Below, piece by piece: positions 44,150 to 52,625 of a stretch of DNA of 64,000 bases. Made by a program: the position numbers and the translations under genes. Positions within the stretch are counted from its first letter, which is position 1. Every line of letters begins with the position of its first letter. Under the pieces are notes generated by a model. That model was not told the origin of the DNA and did not search any database. It worked only from the letters and a program-made list of their open reading frames with translations. Source of the stretch: Bacteriovorax sp. BSW11_IV (GTDB lineage: Bacteria; Bdellovibrionota; Bacteriovoracia; Bacteriovoracales; Bacteriovoracaceae); contig NZ_AUNE01000025.1 of the NCBI RefSeq assembly GCF_000447755.1, positions 42,831 through 106,830 of the forward strand, given 5' to 3'.

Positions 44150-44518
44150 ATGTCCAAGTTGTTTTTCATTAAATTCTTCTCTTTTTTCACTGGCTGTTGG
44201 ATGTGCTTTTTTTTGCATAGTGAGACTTTATTAAGTCCTGTTATGGCCTCGTGTTTAGTTGGATTATTAGGTTCATTTTTACCAACTAAGACAAGTGAAA
44301 TGAAGAAGGTTGCGCAATCAGGAATTTATTCTGGAAGTTTTGCTGGAATGTGTTCAGCAAATATTCTCACAAATCCCATCGAAATATTGATCTTGTCTTT
44401 AATTGGTGGTCTTTTATTTCTTATTTCAAGGAAAATGTTTGAAGGTATTGGAGGAAAACTTGGAACCATTGCTTTTGTGAGTGTTGCTCTAATGTATCTC
44501 ATAAGGGATATTTTATGA
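44150..44518 (+). CDS. Small membrane protein, first of paralogous pair
   Basis: 122 residues, four helices. ATG 44150 is preferred (AGGA about 11 bases upstream); the frame extends to a GTG at 44099. Segments TLLSPVMASCLVGLLGSF, SGSFAGMCSA and EGIGGKLGTIAFVSVAL are mirrored in the next gene. The stop TGA overlaps the next ATG (ATGA), so the two are translated together. Likely a heterodimeric membrane unit; unknown family. Confidence 0.6.
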   Translation: MSKLFFIKFFSFFTGCWMCFFLHSETLLSPVMASCLVGLLGSFLPTKTSEMKKVAQSGIYSGSFAGMCSANILTNPIEILILSLIGGLLFLISRKMFEGIGGKLGTIAFVSVALMYLIRDIL

Positions 44519-44901
44519 TTTTGTTTTATTGCCTTATCTCGTTAGTCGCAGCATTTTTAACTTTTGAATGTTCTAAGATTTCTTGGTTGGGTCCAATTAG
44601 AGCATCATGCGTACTAACGCTTCTCTCCTTTATTGATTTTGCCATCATAAACTATTTTTACGCCATAGATATTCGCTTTGTTACAACTTTGTTTTTTGGT
44701 GCAACCTTTGTCGGAATGAGTTGCCCTACAAAAATAGGTCACTTGGGCCTATCTGTAAGTGCTCTTGTGTTTACACTTCTCTTTTTCAATCTTGTACCTC
44801 TCCTAGAGGGAATGGGTGGAGCTCTCGGTTTAAGTGCCTTCTTGAGTGTTTTTCTGATGGCGTTGATTAAAAAATCGTTTTATTTTTTCAAAGTAAAGTA
44901 A
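44515..44901 (+). CDS. Small membrane protein, second of paralogous pair
   Basis: 128 residues, four helices. It shares with the preceding gene the ASC segment (GPIRASCVLTLLSF), FVGMSCPT and EGMGGALGLSAFLSVFL near the C-terminus, which marks the two as distant duplicates. ATGA overlap gives translational coupling. Such fixed pairs of short four-helix proteins often form one transporter, but no substrate or family can be named. Confidence 0.6.
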   Translation: MILFYCLISLVAAFLTFECSKISWLGPIRASCVLTLLSFIDFAIINYFYAIDIRFVTTLFFGATFVGMSCPTKIGHLGLSVSALVFTLLFFNLVPLLEGMGGALGLSAFLSVFLMALIKKSFYFFKVK

Positions 44902-44942
44902 CTTAGATCAGCAAAAATGTTATGCTTAAGATCATCTTTAGA

Positions 44943-44957
44943 ATTGATCCAATCAAT
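44943..44957. promoter_or_regulatory. Inverted repeat ATTGAT-N3-ATCAAT before ompW
   Basis: Perfect six-base arms around CCA. It resembles the FNR site TTGAT-N4-ATCAA but with one base less between the arms. ompW is under FNR control in enteric bacteria. Operator role uncertain. Confidence 0.3.
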
Positions 44958-45016
44958 AATGCCATTACATCATTTTGAGTATCCTAAATCCAACTTATTA
45001 AAAGGGGCTTTTGAAT

Positions 45017-45646
45017 ATGAAAAAAATGATGAAAACGCTTATGTTAGGAAGTTTAATTCTCTCTCCAATTCTTGCTAATGCAGATATGGGAACAAAGAAC
45101 ATGATGGTACGTATGAGGGCCATTAATGTTATGCCACAAGAAAAAGGGACGCCATCTGTAGTGGGTGGTGAAGTTAAACTTAATAATGAATCTGTTCCTG
45201 AATTAGATATCTCTTACTTTTTTAATGAAAACTTTGCGCTTGAGCTCATCCTTGCAACTGCAACACATGAAGCAATGGCCTATAAAACGTCTTTGAACAA
45301 CTTAGATTTGGGAGATGTGTCAATTCTACCTCCAACACTACTTGCTCAATACCACCATCAATTTGGCAAGCTTAAGCCTTATGTAGGGGCTGGGATTAAC
45401 TATACAATTTTCTATGGTGAAGACTCAGGTGTTGCAAAGAAAGTAACTTACGAAGATGCATTTGGTTATGCATTCCAAGTAGGTGCTGACTATGAAATTC
45501 AAGACAATGTTTTCCTTAACTTTGACGTAAAAAAACTTTTCTTATCAACAGATGTAAATGTAGAAACATACTCAAATGGTTCAGTATCGGCGAAAGTTGA
45601 TGTTGATCCTTATATCGTAGGGCTTGGTGTAGGTCTGCGATTCTAA
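45017..45646 (+). CDS. ompW: OmpW-family outer-membrane protein
   Basis: 209 residues. Signal peptide cut near ILANADMG; ATG 45017 has GGGG nine bases upstream. The mature part opens MMVRMRAINVMP and contains PELDISYFFNENFALELILATATHEA and SILPPTLLAQYHHQF-GKLKPYVGAGINYTIFY, both OmpW landmarks, and ends VGLGVGLRF. OmpW is an eight-stranded barrel with a hydrophobic channel for small apolar molecules. A terminator follows at 45675-45698. A possible FNR-like repeat lies 60 bases upstream. Confidence 0.93.
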   Translation: MKKMMKTLMLGSLILSPILANADMGTKNMMVRMRAINVMPQEKGTPSVVGGEVKLNNESVPELDISYFFNENFALELILATATHEAMAYKTSLNNLDLGDVSILPPTLLAQYHHQFGKLKPYVGAGINYTIFYGEDSGVAKKVTYEDAFGYAFQVGADYEIQDNVFLNFDVKKLFLSTDVNVETYSNGSVSAKVDVDPYIVGLGVGLRF

Positions 45647-45674
45647 TAGAGCGATCTCTTTCTTGATTTCCTAG

Positions 45675-45698
45675 AGGGCCACTTTTTGTGGCCCTTTG
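45675..45698 (+). terminator. Terminator of ompW
   Basis: Stem AGGGCCAC / GTGGCCCT (45675-45695) with a TTTTT loop. The T tract after it is short (TTGCATT), so efficiency is uncertain. Confidence 0.7.
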
Positions 45699-45759
45699 CA
45701 TTCTTGCCCCCATAGTCTTTTTTTGCGATACTTTTTTGGATTACTAAAAAGGAGTTTCG

Positions 45760-46422
45760 ATGAAAAAGAAAGTGGGAGTTATCCTCGCAGGCTGCGGTTA
45801 CTTAGATGGTGCTGAAATAAGAGAATCTGTATTCACTTTGCTCGCACTTGATAAAAATGATGCCGAGGCCATTATTATGGCACCAAATATCGAACAGCAT
45901 CACACTGTAAATCATTTAACAGGTGAAGAAGTAAATCATAACAGAAATGTGTTAGAAGAATCCGCAAGAATTGCTCGCGGAAAAATCCAAGATATTACAA
46001 AAGTAAATATTGATGAACTTGATGCTCTAGTTCTACCAGGCGGCTTTGGAGTTGCTAAAAACTTATCCTCACTGGCCTTTAAAGGAGCTGAAGGGAAAAT
46101 GAATCCGGAAGTTCAAAAAGTTATTGAAAAAGTTCATAAAGCAAACAAGCCTATTGGTGCTATTTGTATATCTCCTGCCGTTCTTTGTCTTGCTCTTGGT
46201 AAAGAAGCTCCTGAAGTGACAATTGGAAATGATGTAGGGACAGCTCAAGCGATCGAAGTCATGGGTGCAAAACATATCAATTGTGAAGTTGATGAAATTC
46301 ATATCGATAAAAAATTAAAAATTGTAACGACTCCGGCCTATATGTTCGATGATGCCCCCATTTCAAAAGTTGCACTTGGTATTGAAAAATGTGTTACGCA
46401 AGTAATGAACTTTCTAAAGTAG
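45760..46422 (+). CDS. elbB: Isoprenoid-linked glyoxalase ElbB (ES1 family)
   Basis: 220 residues of the DJ-1/PfpI fold. KVGVILAGCGYLDGAEIRESV at the N-terminus, DALVLPGGFGVAKNLSS in the middle and PIGAICISPAVL (Cys elbow) are diagnostic of ElbB. Described as a glyoxalase in isoprenoid synthesis in E. coli; physiological role uncertain. AAAGGAG lies six bases before the ATG. TIGR03546 follows seven bases downstream, so they form one operon with TIGR03545. Confidence 0.95.
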   Translation: MKKKVGVILAGCGYLDGAEIRESVFTLLALDKNDAEAIIMAPNIEQHHTVNHLTGEEVNHNRNVLEESARIARGKIQDITKVNIDELDALVLPGGFGVAKNLSSLAFKGAEGKMNPEVQKVIEKVHKANKPIGAICISPAVLCLALGKEAPEVTIGNDVGTAQAIEVMGAKHINCEVDEIHIDKKLKIVTTPAYMFDDAPISKVALGIEKCVTQVMNFLK

Positions 46423-46428
46423 GTATAT

Positions 46429-46953
46429 ATGACAATTATTTTAAAACAAATCTTTGCCTTATTAAAATTACTCAATTCTGATACTGGTGAAAATCAACTG
46501 GCAGCAGGGATTGCTTGTGGATTGATTCTGGGCTTTGCTCCAGTCTTTTCTCTACAAACTATTCTTGTTTTTATTATGCTTTTCTTTTTAAGAATTCAAA
46601 TGGGAGCTGCATTTACTTCAGCTTTTTTCTTTGCATTTGTTGCCTATGTATTCGATCCAATTTTCGATTCAATTGGTGGGGCCATCCTTGAGATGGGTGC
46701 TTTTAAAGGTCTATTTGAAACTCTTTATATGATGCCAATCATTCCATTTACTAAGTTCTATAACTCAGTGGTAATGGGAGCTGGTATTGTATCTTTTCTT
46801 CTTTTTCCTGTGATCTTTTTTGTGTCAAAGGGATTGATCGTAAAATATAGAGAATCTGTGGTTGAGAGATTCAAACAAACAAAGTTCTGGAAAGCAGTTA
46901 AGGCAACCGGATTTTATAAATGGTATGCAAAATACGAAGAATTGTACGGGTAA
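46429..46953 (+). CDS. TIGR03546-family membrane protein
   Basis: 174 residues, four helices. ENQLAAGIACGLILGFAPVFSLQTIL, AFVAYVFDPIFDSIGGAIL and PFTKFYNSVVMGAGIVSF are family blocks (DUF2062-like). The gene always travels with a TIGR03545 gene, which starts four bases after its stop. The function is unknown; an envelope lipid or surface role is guessed from the AsmA-like partner. C-terminal Tyr-rich tail (FYKWYAKYEELYG). Confidence 0.9.
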   Translation: MTIILKQIFALLKLLNSDTGENQLAAGIACGLILGFAPVFSLQTILVFIMLFFLRIQMGAAFTSAFFFAFVAYVFDPIFDSIGGAILEMGAFKGLFETLYMMPIIPFTKFYNSVVMGAGIVSFLLFPVIFFVSKGLIVKYRESVVERFKQTKFWKAVKATGFYKWYAKYEELYG

Positions 46954-46956
46954 TAT

Positions 46957-48816
46957 ATGGAACAGAAAAAAAATAAAAAATTAGGGCCAGTGAGAAAAGG
47001 TGCAGTTGTTCCTTTTCTCATCATTACAATCATTATTGTTGGATTCAATATTTTCTTACTTGATAAAGTTGTTAAAAATTCAATTGAGTTTTTTGGAACG
47101 AAAGTTAATGGAGCAGAGGTCAATGTTGGCTCTGTCGTTTCATCATTTAAAGATTTAAGTGTTGAGGTTAGCAATGTTCAGTTTACTGATGCAAAAAATC
47201 CCGATTTAAACCTTTTTGCAATTGAAAAAATTCGCTTTCAAATGATGTGGGATGCACTTCTAAGGGCAAAGTTTGTTATTGATGAGTCTTCAATCGAAGG
47301 AATCTTAACGGGCAGTAAGCGAAAAAGTGCTGGGAAAGTTTTGTCAAAAGAAGAGAAAGTTGCAGCTGATAAAGAAGCTGGACCAGCTTTAACAAGTGAA
47401 GTTCTTTCGAATGCAAAAAAAGAATTTGAAGGAAATATCTTTGGTGATATTTCTGCGCTACTTTCTGGAACCAGTTCAAAAGATCTTGCCAAGAATATTG
47501 AAGGTGAACTTAAAAGTAAAAAATATTATGAAGAACTAGAGAGAACTATCGATCAAAAAGAAAAAGAACTAAAATCAATGCTAGATGCTCTTCCGAAGGA
47601 AAAAGAGATTTCCCAATATGATGACCGAATTAAGGCCATTGATTGGAAGGGAATGAAAAATATTAAGAATGCGCCAAAAATTCTTAAAGAAGCAAATGAG
47701 CTTCAAAAAGAAATAACTGGGGCCATCAAAAAATATGATGAGGCCTATAATAGAGTTAAAGATGAAGTTAAATTTGTTGAAAGCTCAATAAAAAAAGCTG
47801 AAAGTCTAGTGAATGAAGATGTGGCGGCCCTTGAATCTAAAATGAGTATTCCAAGCCTTGACGCCACTTCTATCGCAAGAATCCTCTTTGGCGCTGAGTT
47901 GGTGTCTAAGCTAGAGCAGTACAATGTTTATTTTGAAAAAGCAAAAGAGTACATGCCTCCTAAAAAAGAGAAAACAGTTGCTGTCGTCAAAAATCCGAGA
48001 GGAAAGGGGAGAGATTATCAATTTGGGACTCCAAACTCTTACCCTTTGTTCTGGTTGAAAAAGGCCAATATTTCTTCTGATAATGAACAAACGAAGCTAA
48101 AGGGGAGCCTGCTTAATCTTACGACAGATCAAAATGTTGTTAAGGCACCAACAACTTTTACTCTTGATGGAGATCTAAAAAATAAAGAGATTTCTAATAT
48201 GAAGGCCAAGATTATCGTTGATCATCGAGAGAATATTAAAGACTCAATGTCCTTATCTATAGGCTCTATGCCAGTTCGAGATCGTTCCTTTTCAAAGTCC
48301 GAAGGAGTGAGCTTTGGAATGAAGGAAGCTTCTTTGTCTTCTATGATTGATGCGAAAATTGAAGGTGATGTCGTTGCCCTTAGTATGAATAATAAATTTT
48401 CACGCATAAATTACGATGTCGAAGCTAAAAATAAGAATGTTAAAGAAATATTGCAGAATGTCGCTAATGATACCAAGGTCGTTACTGTCGATGCATTGGC
48501 AAAAGGACAAATTGATAAGCTAAACTTTAAAATTAGTACAAATTTAGCTGATGCGATAAAAAATTCACTTGGTAAGCAGTTGCAAGCTAAAATTAACGAG
48601 GCCAAGGCAAAATTAAGAAGTGGTGTTGATGAAAAACTTGCAGGAAATAAAAAACAGATCAATGATAAAATTGCGAGTTTAAAATCAAAGTATGAAGGTG
48701 AAATCACTAAGAATAAAAATAAACTTTCCGGTTTGACTGATTCGTTAAAGAAGAATGAGAAGTCTAATCCGCTTAAAAATCCACTCGATTCACTGAAAAA
48801 GAAATTTAAGTTCTAA
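46957..48816 (+). CDS. TIGR03545-family AsmA-like envelope protein
   Basis: 619 residues. An N-terminal membrane helix (PFLIITIIIVGFNIFLLDKVV) anchors a periplasmic body. The first part (FGTKVNGAEVNVGSVVSSFKDLSVEVSNVQFTDAKNP) has the AsmA/TIGR03545 form, the centre is a long Lys/Glu coiled coil (residues about 160-310), and the C-terminus is another Lys-rich coil. AsmA-like proteins form bridge-like grooves for lipid transport. Directly follows TIGR03546 by 3 bases. High lysine content is notable. Confidence 0.88.
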   Translation: MEQKKNKKLGPVRKGAVVPFLIITIIIVGFNIFLLDKVVKNSIEFFGTKVNGAEVNVGSVVSSFKDLSVEVSNVQFTDAKNPDLNLFAIEKIRFQMMWDALLRAKFVIDESSIEGILTGSKRKSAGKVLSKEEKVAADKEAGPALTSEVLSNAKKEFEGNIFGDISALLSGTSSKDLAKNIEGELKSKKYYEELERTIDQKEKELKSMLDALPKEKEISQYDDRIKAIDWKGMKNIKNAPKILKEANELQKEITGAIKKYDEAYNRVKDEVKFVESSIKKAESLVNEDVAALESKMSIPSLDATSIARILFGAELVSKLEQYNVYFEKAKEYMPPKKEKTVAVVKNPRGKGRDYQFGTPNSYPLFWLKKANISSDNEQTKLKGSLLNLTTDQNVVKAPTTFTLDGDLKNKEISNMKAKIIVDHRENIKDSMSLSIGSMPVRDRSFSKSEGVSFGMKEASLSSMIDAKIEGDVVALSMNNKFSRINYDVEAKNKNVKEILQNVANDTKVVTVDALAKGQIDKLNFKISTNLADAIKNSLGKQLQAKINEAKAKLRSGVDEKLAGNKKQINDKIASLKSKYEGEITKNKNKLSGLTDSLKKNEKSNPLKNPLDSLKKKFKF

Positions 48817-48817
48817 T

Positions 48818-48844
48818 AAAAAACGCGTCCACACTGTGGACGCG
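48818..48844 (-). terminator. Terminator of ahpF
   Basis: Nine-bp stem CGCGTCCAC / GTGGACGCG (48824-48844) with a 3-base loop, followed on the minus strand by TTTTTT. It lies 16 bases after the ahpF stop, between two convergent genes. Confidence 0.9.
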
Positions 48845-48860
48845 CCTCTTAACTAACCTA

Positions 48861-50414
48861 TCACTTAAGCATGAGATCTTCAAAAGCGGTTAGTGCCGCT
48901 TTTGCACCTTCACCCATGGCTATGATGATTTGCTTATAGGGAGTCGTTGTTACGTCTCCGGCCGCATAAATTTGAGGAACATTAGTTCTGTTTTTTACAT
49001 CTACTACGATCTCTCCAAATCTATTCGTTTCAACTAAGTCTTTAATAAAATCACTATTAGGAACTAAACCAATCTGTACAAAAATTCCGTCAAGATCTAG
49101 TTTTTTCATTTCACCAGTTGCTCTATCTTCGTACTCAAGACCAATGACTTTATTTCCATCTCCAACAACTTCTGAAGTTCTTGCATTTGCTAGAATCGTT
49201 ACATTTGGTAGTGAACGTAGCTTGTCTACTAGAACTTTATCAGCTTTAAGTTCAGGCATAAATTCAAATAGGGTCACAGACTTAACAATTCCAGCAAGGT
49301 CAATGGCAGCTTCAACCCCAGAGTTACCGCCACCTACAACAGCAATATCCTTGCCTTTATAGTAAGGTCCGTCACAGTGTGGACAGAAGGCCACGCCACG
49401 CCCGATATATTCTTTTTCACCCGGGATACCAAGCTGTCTCCACTTTGCCCCTGTTGCAACGATGATCGACTTTGTTTTAAGTGTTTCACCACTATCGAGT
49501 TCGATGAATTTAAAGTTATCGTTAGCAATATTCTTTACTCTTCTGTGCTCTAATACCTTCACAGGATATTCATTCAAGTGTGTTGCAAGTTGAGCAGAAA
49601 GCTGAGGACCTTCTGTATAAGGAACTGAAATTAAATTTTCTATTCCCTTTGTATCTTGAACTTGGCCACCAATTCTCTCAGCAATTATGGCCGTTCTAAG
49701 ACCCTTTCTAACTGAGTAGATAGCTGATGATGCACCGGCTGGGCCACCACCAATAACAACTACATCATATTCACCAAGATCCTTATTAACGGGTCCGATT
49801 TCAGCTGAGTCATCAACACCAAATTCTTTTTCAAGCTTTGCGATAAGATCAACAAGTTGAATTTTCCCAGAGCTTACAAGTTTGTCACCATTCATGACAC
49901 TTGGTACACCTTGGATACGAAGTGATTCAATCTCTTCTTGAACATATCCACCATCCACCATTTGGTGTGAGAGGTTAGGGTTGATGATTGCCATCAGGTT
50001 CAAATTTTGAACTACATCTGGACAGTTTTCACATGTAAGTGAGATATATGTTTTAAGGGCAATATTGCCTTTTAATTTCTTGATTCTTGCTTGGATGAGC
50101 TCGTCTGGAAATTTACCTTTTCCATCACTATTTAAAATGGCAAGAATGAGTGAGCTAAACTCATGACCACCTGGAATTCCCTTGAATGAGATACCATTTG
50201 GGGCACCATTATATTCAATGTGAAACTCTGGAACACTTACCTGTTTTCCACTTGTTCTCACTGAGATTTTGTCAGATGTGGAGGCAAGAGCAGTCAACAT
50301 TTCAGAGAGCTTTGCTTGGTCTTCGTGACTTGCATTATCAACAACGAGTTCAACTGAATTTTCTAGTTTCGTAAAAACTGATTTCAATTGCTCTAACATT
50401 TCTTTTTCTAACAT
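48861..50414 (-). CDS. ahpF: Alkyl hydroperoxide reductase subunit F
   Basis: 517 residues. N-terminal fused thioredoxin-like domain with TCENC (LTCENCPDVVQNL), then a thioredoxin-reductase part: FAD motif VIGGGPAGASSAIYSVRKG, active-site CPHC in FCPHCDGPYYKGK, NAD motif VGGGNSGVEAAIDLA, and C-terminal AAGDVTTTPYKQIIIAMGEGAKAAL. It passes electrons from NADH to AhpC. The ahpC gene is 70 bases upstream on the same strand, separated by a hairpin. Start 50414 has AAGG eight bases upstream. Confidence 0.97.
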   Translation of the reverse strand: MLEKEMLEQLKSVFTKLENSVELVVDNASHEDQAKLSEMLTALASTSDKISVRTSGKQVSVPEFHIEYNGAPNGISFKGIPGGHEFSSLILAILNSDGKGKFPDELIQARIKKLKGNIALKTYISLTCENCPDVVQNLNLMAIINPNLSHQMVDGGYVQEEIESLRIQGVPSVMNGDKLVSSGKIQLVDLIAKLEKEFGVDDSAEIGPVNKDLGEYDVVVIGGGPAGASSAIYSVRKGLRTAIIAERIGGQVQDTKGIENLISVPYTEGPQLSAQLATHLNEYPVKVLEHRRVKNIANDNFKFIELDSGETLKTKSIIVATGAKWRQLGIPGEKEYIGRGVAFCPHCDGPYYKGKDIAVVGGGNSGVEAAIDLAGIVKSVTLFEFMPELKADKVLVDKLRSLPNVTILANARTSEVVGDGNKVIGLEYEDRATGEMKKLDLDGIFVQIGLVPNSDFIKDLVETNRFGEIVVDVKNRTNVPQIYAAGDVTTTPYKQIIIAMGEGAKAALTAFEDLMLK

Positions 50415-50438
50415 ACTCTACCTTCTTCTTTTTATATA

Positions 50439-50455
50439 GGGGCCTTAAAGGCCCC
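50439..50455 (-). other. Hairpin between ahpC and ahpF
   Basis: GGGGCCTT-A-AAGGCCCC, a nearly perfect palindrome with two outer bases also pairing. On the minus strand no T run follows (TATATAAAAAG), so it is more likely a partial terminator or processing/stability hairpin that makes ahpF mRNA less abundant than ahpC. Confidence 0.6.
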
Positions 50456-50484
50456 CTTATAGAAACTTCTAATTTAAAAAGTTC

Positions 50485-51051
50485 TTAGATTTTACCTACT
50501 AGATCTAGACCTGGTTTAAGAGTCTCAGAACCTGGTTTCCATTTAGCTGGACATACTTCATTTGGGTGCTCAGCGATGAATTGAGCAGCTTGAACTTTTC
50601 TCATTAGTTCGTCAGCATTTCTACCGATTCCGTTGTCATGTACTTCAGCAATTTTAATTTTTCCTTCTGGAGAAACTAGGAATGTACCTCTGTAAGCAAG
50701 ACCTTCTTCTTCAATGTGTACACCTAGAGCTCTTGTTAGAGTTCCCGTTGGATCAGCTAGCATAGGGTAGTTGATTTTTTTAATTGTTTCAGAAGCATCA
50801 TGCCATGCTTTGTGTGTGAAGTGTGTGTCAGTAGATACTGAGTAAACTTCTACACCCATTTTTTGGAATTCAGCATATTTGTCGGCCATATCACCTAGTT
50901 CAGTTGGACATACGAAAGTAAAGTCTGCAGGGTAAAAGAAAAGAATAGACCATTTTCCTTTAAGGTCTTCAGAGCTTACAGTTTTGAAATCATCTTTGTG
51001 GTAAGCTTGTACTTTGAATTCTGGAAGTTGTGAGTTAATTAGTGTGTTCAT
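50485..51051 (-). CDS. ahpC: Peroxiredoxin AhpC
   Basis: 188 residues. Peroxidatic Cys48 in FYPADFTFVCPTEL and resolving Cys167 in NEVCPAKWKPG; the C-terminal tail GLDLVGKI is standard for 2-Cys AhpC. It reduces peroxides and is recycled by AhpF encoded downstream. AAGGAGT lies close to the ATG. The 210-base leader has two ATAG-N7-CTAT palindromes of the OxyR type. Cytosolic. Confidence 0.97.
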   Translation of the reverse strand: MNTLINSQLPEFKVQAYHKDDFKTVSSEDLKGKWSILFFYPADFTFVCPTELGDMADKYAEFQKMGVEVYSVSTDTHFTHKAWHDASETIKKINYPMLADPTGTLTRALGVHIEEEGLAYRGTFLVSPEGKIKIAEVHDNGIGRNADELMRKVQAAQFIAEHPNEVCPAKWKPGSETLKPGLDLVGKI

Positions 51052-51145
51052 TTGTACTCCTTAAATGAGAGGTTAACTAACTTTTTGTTAGGAACAATTT
51101 ACTAAAGCAGGGTGAGAAGAGATAATTGAAAAAATCTTAGGGCCT

Positions 51146-51160
51146 ATAGAGAAAACCTAT
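51146..51160. promoter_or_regulatory. ATAG-N7-CTAT site 1, ahpC leader
   Basis: ATAG (51146-51149), seven bases, CTAT (51157-51160), about 95 bases upstream of the ahpC ATG. It matches the half-operator ATAG-N7-CTAT of OxyR. No oxyR gene is seen in the window. Confidence 0.45.
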
Positions 51161-51235
51161 GGGGCTAACTAATAGATATTACAGTATTTTTTTACGTTCT
51201 TTTATTGTTTCGCTCTATGGTATGTGGTGGTTTAG

Positions 51236-51250
51236 ATAGTTTTTTTCTAT
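51236..51250. promoter_or_regulatory. ATAG-N7-CTAT site 2, ahpC leader
   Basis: ATAG (51236-51239), seven Ts, CTAT (51247-51250), flanked by G and C to give a perfect GATAG...CTATC palindrome. It lies 185-199 bases upstream of ahpC, just after the stop of the MBL gene. Confidence 0.4.
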
Positions 51251-51261
51251 CGTTAAAAGCC

Positions 51262-52038
51262 CTACTTAAAGTAGTTGTGCTTCTTGGCATTTCTAAAAAG
51301 TCTTTTGAATAGTTGATTGTGGTTTACTGGGCGATGAGAAACTTTTGAAATAATTTCATCGATATCAGCAGGAGATATTTGGGTAGAACCACCATGAGCA
51401 AGATAAAATTTCTTAAATGCATCTGCTTTATAAGAATTCAAAGACTGGATATATATATCTGGAAAATTGACTGGGTAGGGGATTATATATTTTGAACGAA
51501 TTTTAATAATATTATCTGCAATGTAGGCACTACCAGACTCTTTGTGAAAGAGGGTTAAGTCGCAATCTGTATGTCCAGGTCTAAAGAGTACTGTCCAATC
51601 GGAAAATAGTGGAAGAACATCATTGTCTTTTAATTCATAATCATATTTTACAAAACGTGAGTAAAAGATATTTTCATATTTCTTGCCCATCTTTTTTGCA
51701 ACATAAAATGTTAAAATGAGATCTATGATAAATTTGATTAATCCACTTGGGCCTCTATACCAATCATTTGCCTTTTTTGTTGTCGCTATTTTACAGCCGA
51801 ATTGTTTTTTAAAGGCATTGGCCCCGCCCGCATGATCTGGGTGTTGGTGAGTAACAACGACAAGTTTTAAATCATTGATACTTCTTTGAAGTTTTTTCGT
51901 TATGAAGTTGTAAACGACTTTGACATCCCGACGTGTACAACCATCTAACAGTAAAAATTTATCAGGATATTCAACGAGATAAATTGATTGAATATAACCT
52001 TTAATTTCATGTATTTTCATAGACTTTTTATAACTCAT
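51262..52038 (-). CDS. MBL-fold metallo-hydrolase
   Basis: 258 residues. The di-zinc motif HQHPDH (THQHPDHAGGANAF) is at about residue 63, RPGHTDCDLTLF gives the second-metal His, and YLAHGGSTQIS the last His. The layout follows the glyoxalase II/lactonase/beta-lactamase-like superfamily; substrate not inferable. No signal peptide. It precedes the Hsp20 gene, which is divergent. Confidence 0.9.
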   Translation of the reverse strand: MSYKKSMKIHEIKGYIQSIYLVEYPDKFLLLDGCTRRDVKVVYNFITKKLQRSINDLKLVVVTHQHPDHAGGANAFKKQFGCKIATTKKANDWYRGPSGLIKFIIDLILTFYVAKKMGKKYENIFYSRFVKYDYELKDNDVLPLFSDWTVLFRPGHTDCDLTLFHKESGSAYIADNIIKIRSKYIIPYPVNFPDIYIQSLNSYKADAFKKFYLAHGGSTQISPADIDEIISKVSHRPVNHNQLFKRLFRNAKKHNYFK

Positions 52039-52140
52039 TTCAAAACTTTGTGCAAAATTTCTCTTAGTAGCCTTGACATTTTTTTATGTGCTCACACCTT
52101 ATTGTTAGAAAAGATGAATGCTTTTTTACTGGAGGTATTT

Positions 52141-52596
52141 ATGAGAAAAACAGCATTGATGCCATTTTTTGATGAAGCTTTTGACCCTGCACGTGTATTT
52201 AGAGGTTTCGAAAGAAATTTCTACAATGTTGCACAACCTAGAGTTAAAGAAACTGATGAGGCCTTCCTTGTGAGCATAGATATGCCTGGTGTAAATGCCA
52301 GTGATGTGAGCATTGAAACTAGTGGTGATCTCCTTTCAGTAATGGCCGAATCGAAGGATTCTTTTGATGGTGGAGAGTCAATGAGATCTTATAGCCGATC
52401 ATTCTCTCTTCCAAAAAATATAGATAAAGAAAAGCTCGAGGCTCATTATGAAAACGGTGTTTTGACTTTGGCCCTACCTAAAATAGCAGAGGTTAAGTCG
52501 AGAAAGATTGAAATTACGACGGGTGAAAAACCTAAGAGCTGGTTAAGCTTTCTAGGTATTGAAAAACCTAGAGAAGACAGAATTGACCATCAATAA
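52141..52596 (+). CDS. Small heat-shock protein Hsp20
   Basis: 151 residues. ATG 52141 has GGAGG six bases upstream; the frame is open to 51988, overlapping the MBL gene, and those extra residues look untranslated. The alpha-crystallin domain runs from about residue 40 to 125 (KETDEAFLVSIDMPGVNASDVSIETSG, SYSRSFSLPKNIDKEKLEAHYENGVLTLALPK), with a C-terminal tail (PREDRIDHQ). It binds unfolding proteins in the cytosol. The leader contains TTGACA; a heat-shock type promoter could not be confirmed. Confidence 0.95.
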   Translation: MRKTALMPFFDEAFDPARVFRGFERNFYNVAQPRVKETDEAFLVSIDMPGVNASDVSIETSGDLLSVMAESKDSFDGGESMRSYSRSFSLPKNIDKEKLEAHYENGVLTLALPKIAEVKSRKIEITTGEKPKSWLSFLGIEKPREDRIDHQ

Positions 52597-52625
52597 TGTA
52601 GTGGGGAGAATGATTCTCCCCACGA

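Noticed and set aside
52072..52104. CTTGACA and a CACCTTAT segment before hsp20, resembling a heat-shock sigma promoter
   Set aside because: Only partial match to the -10 consensus; ordinary sigma-70 spacing also fails. No CIRCE repeat is present.
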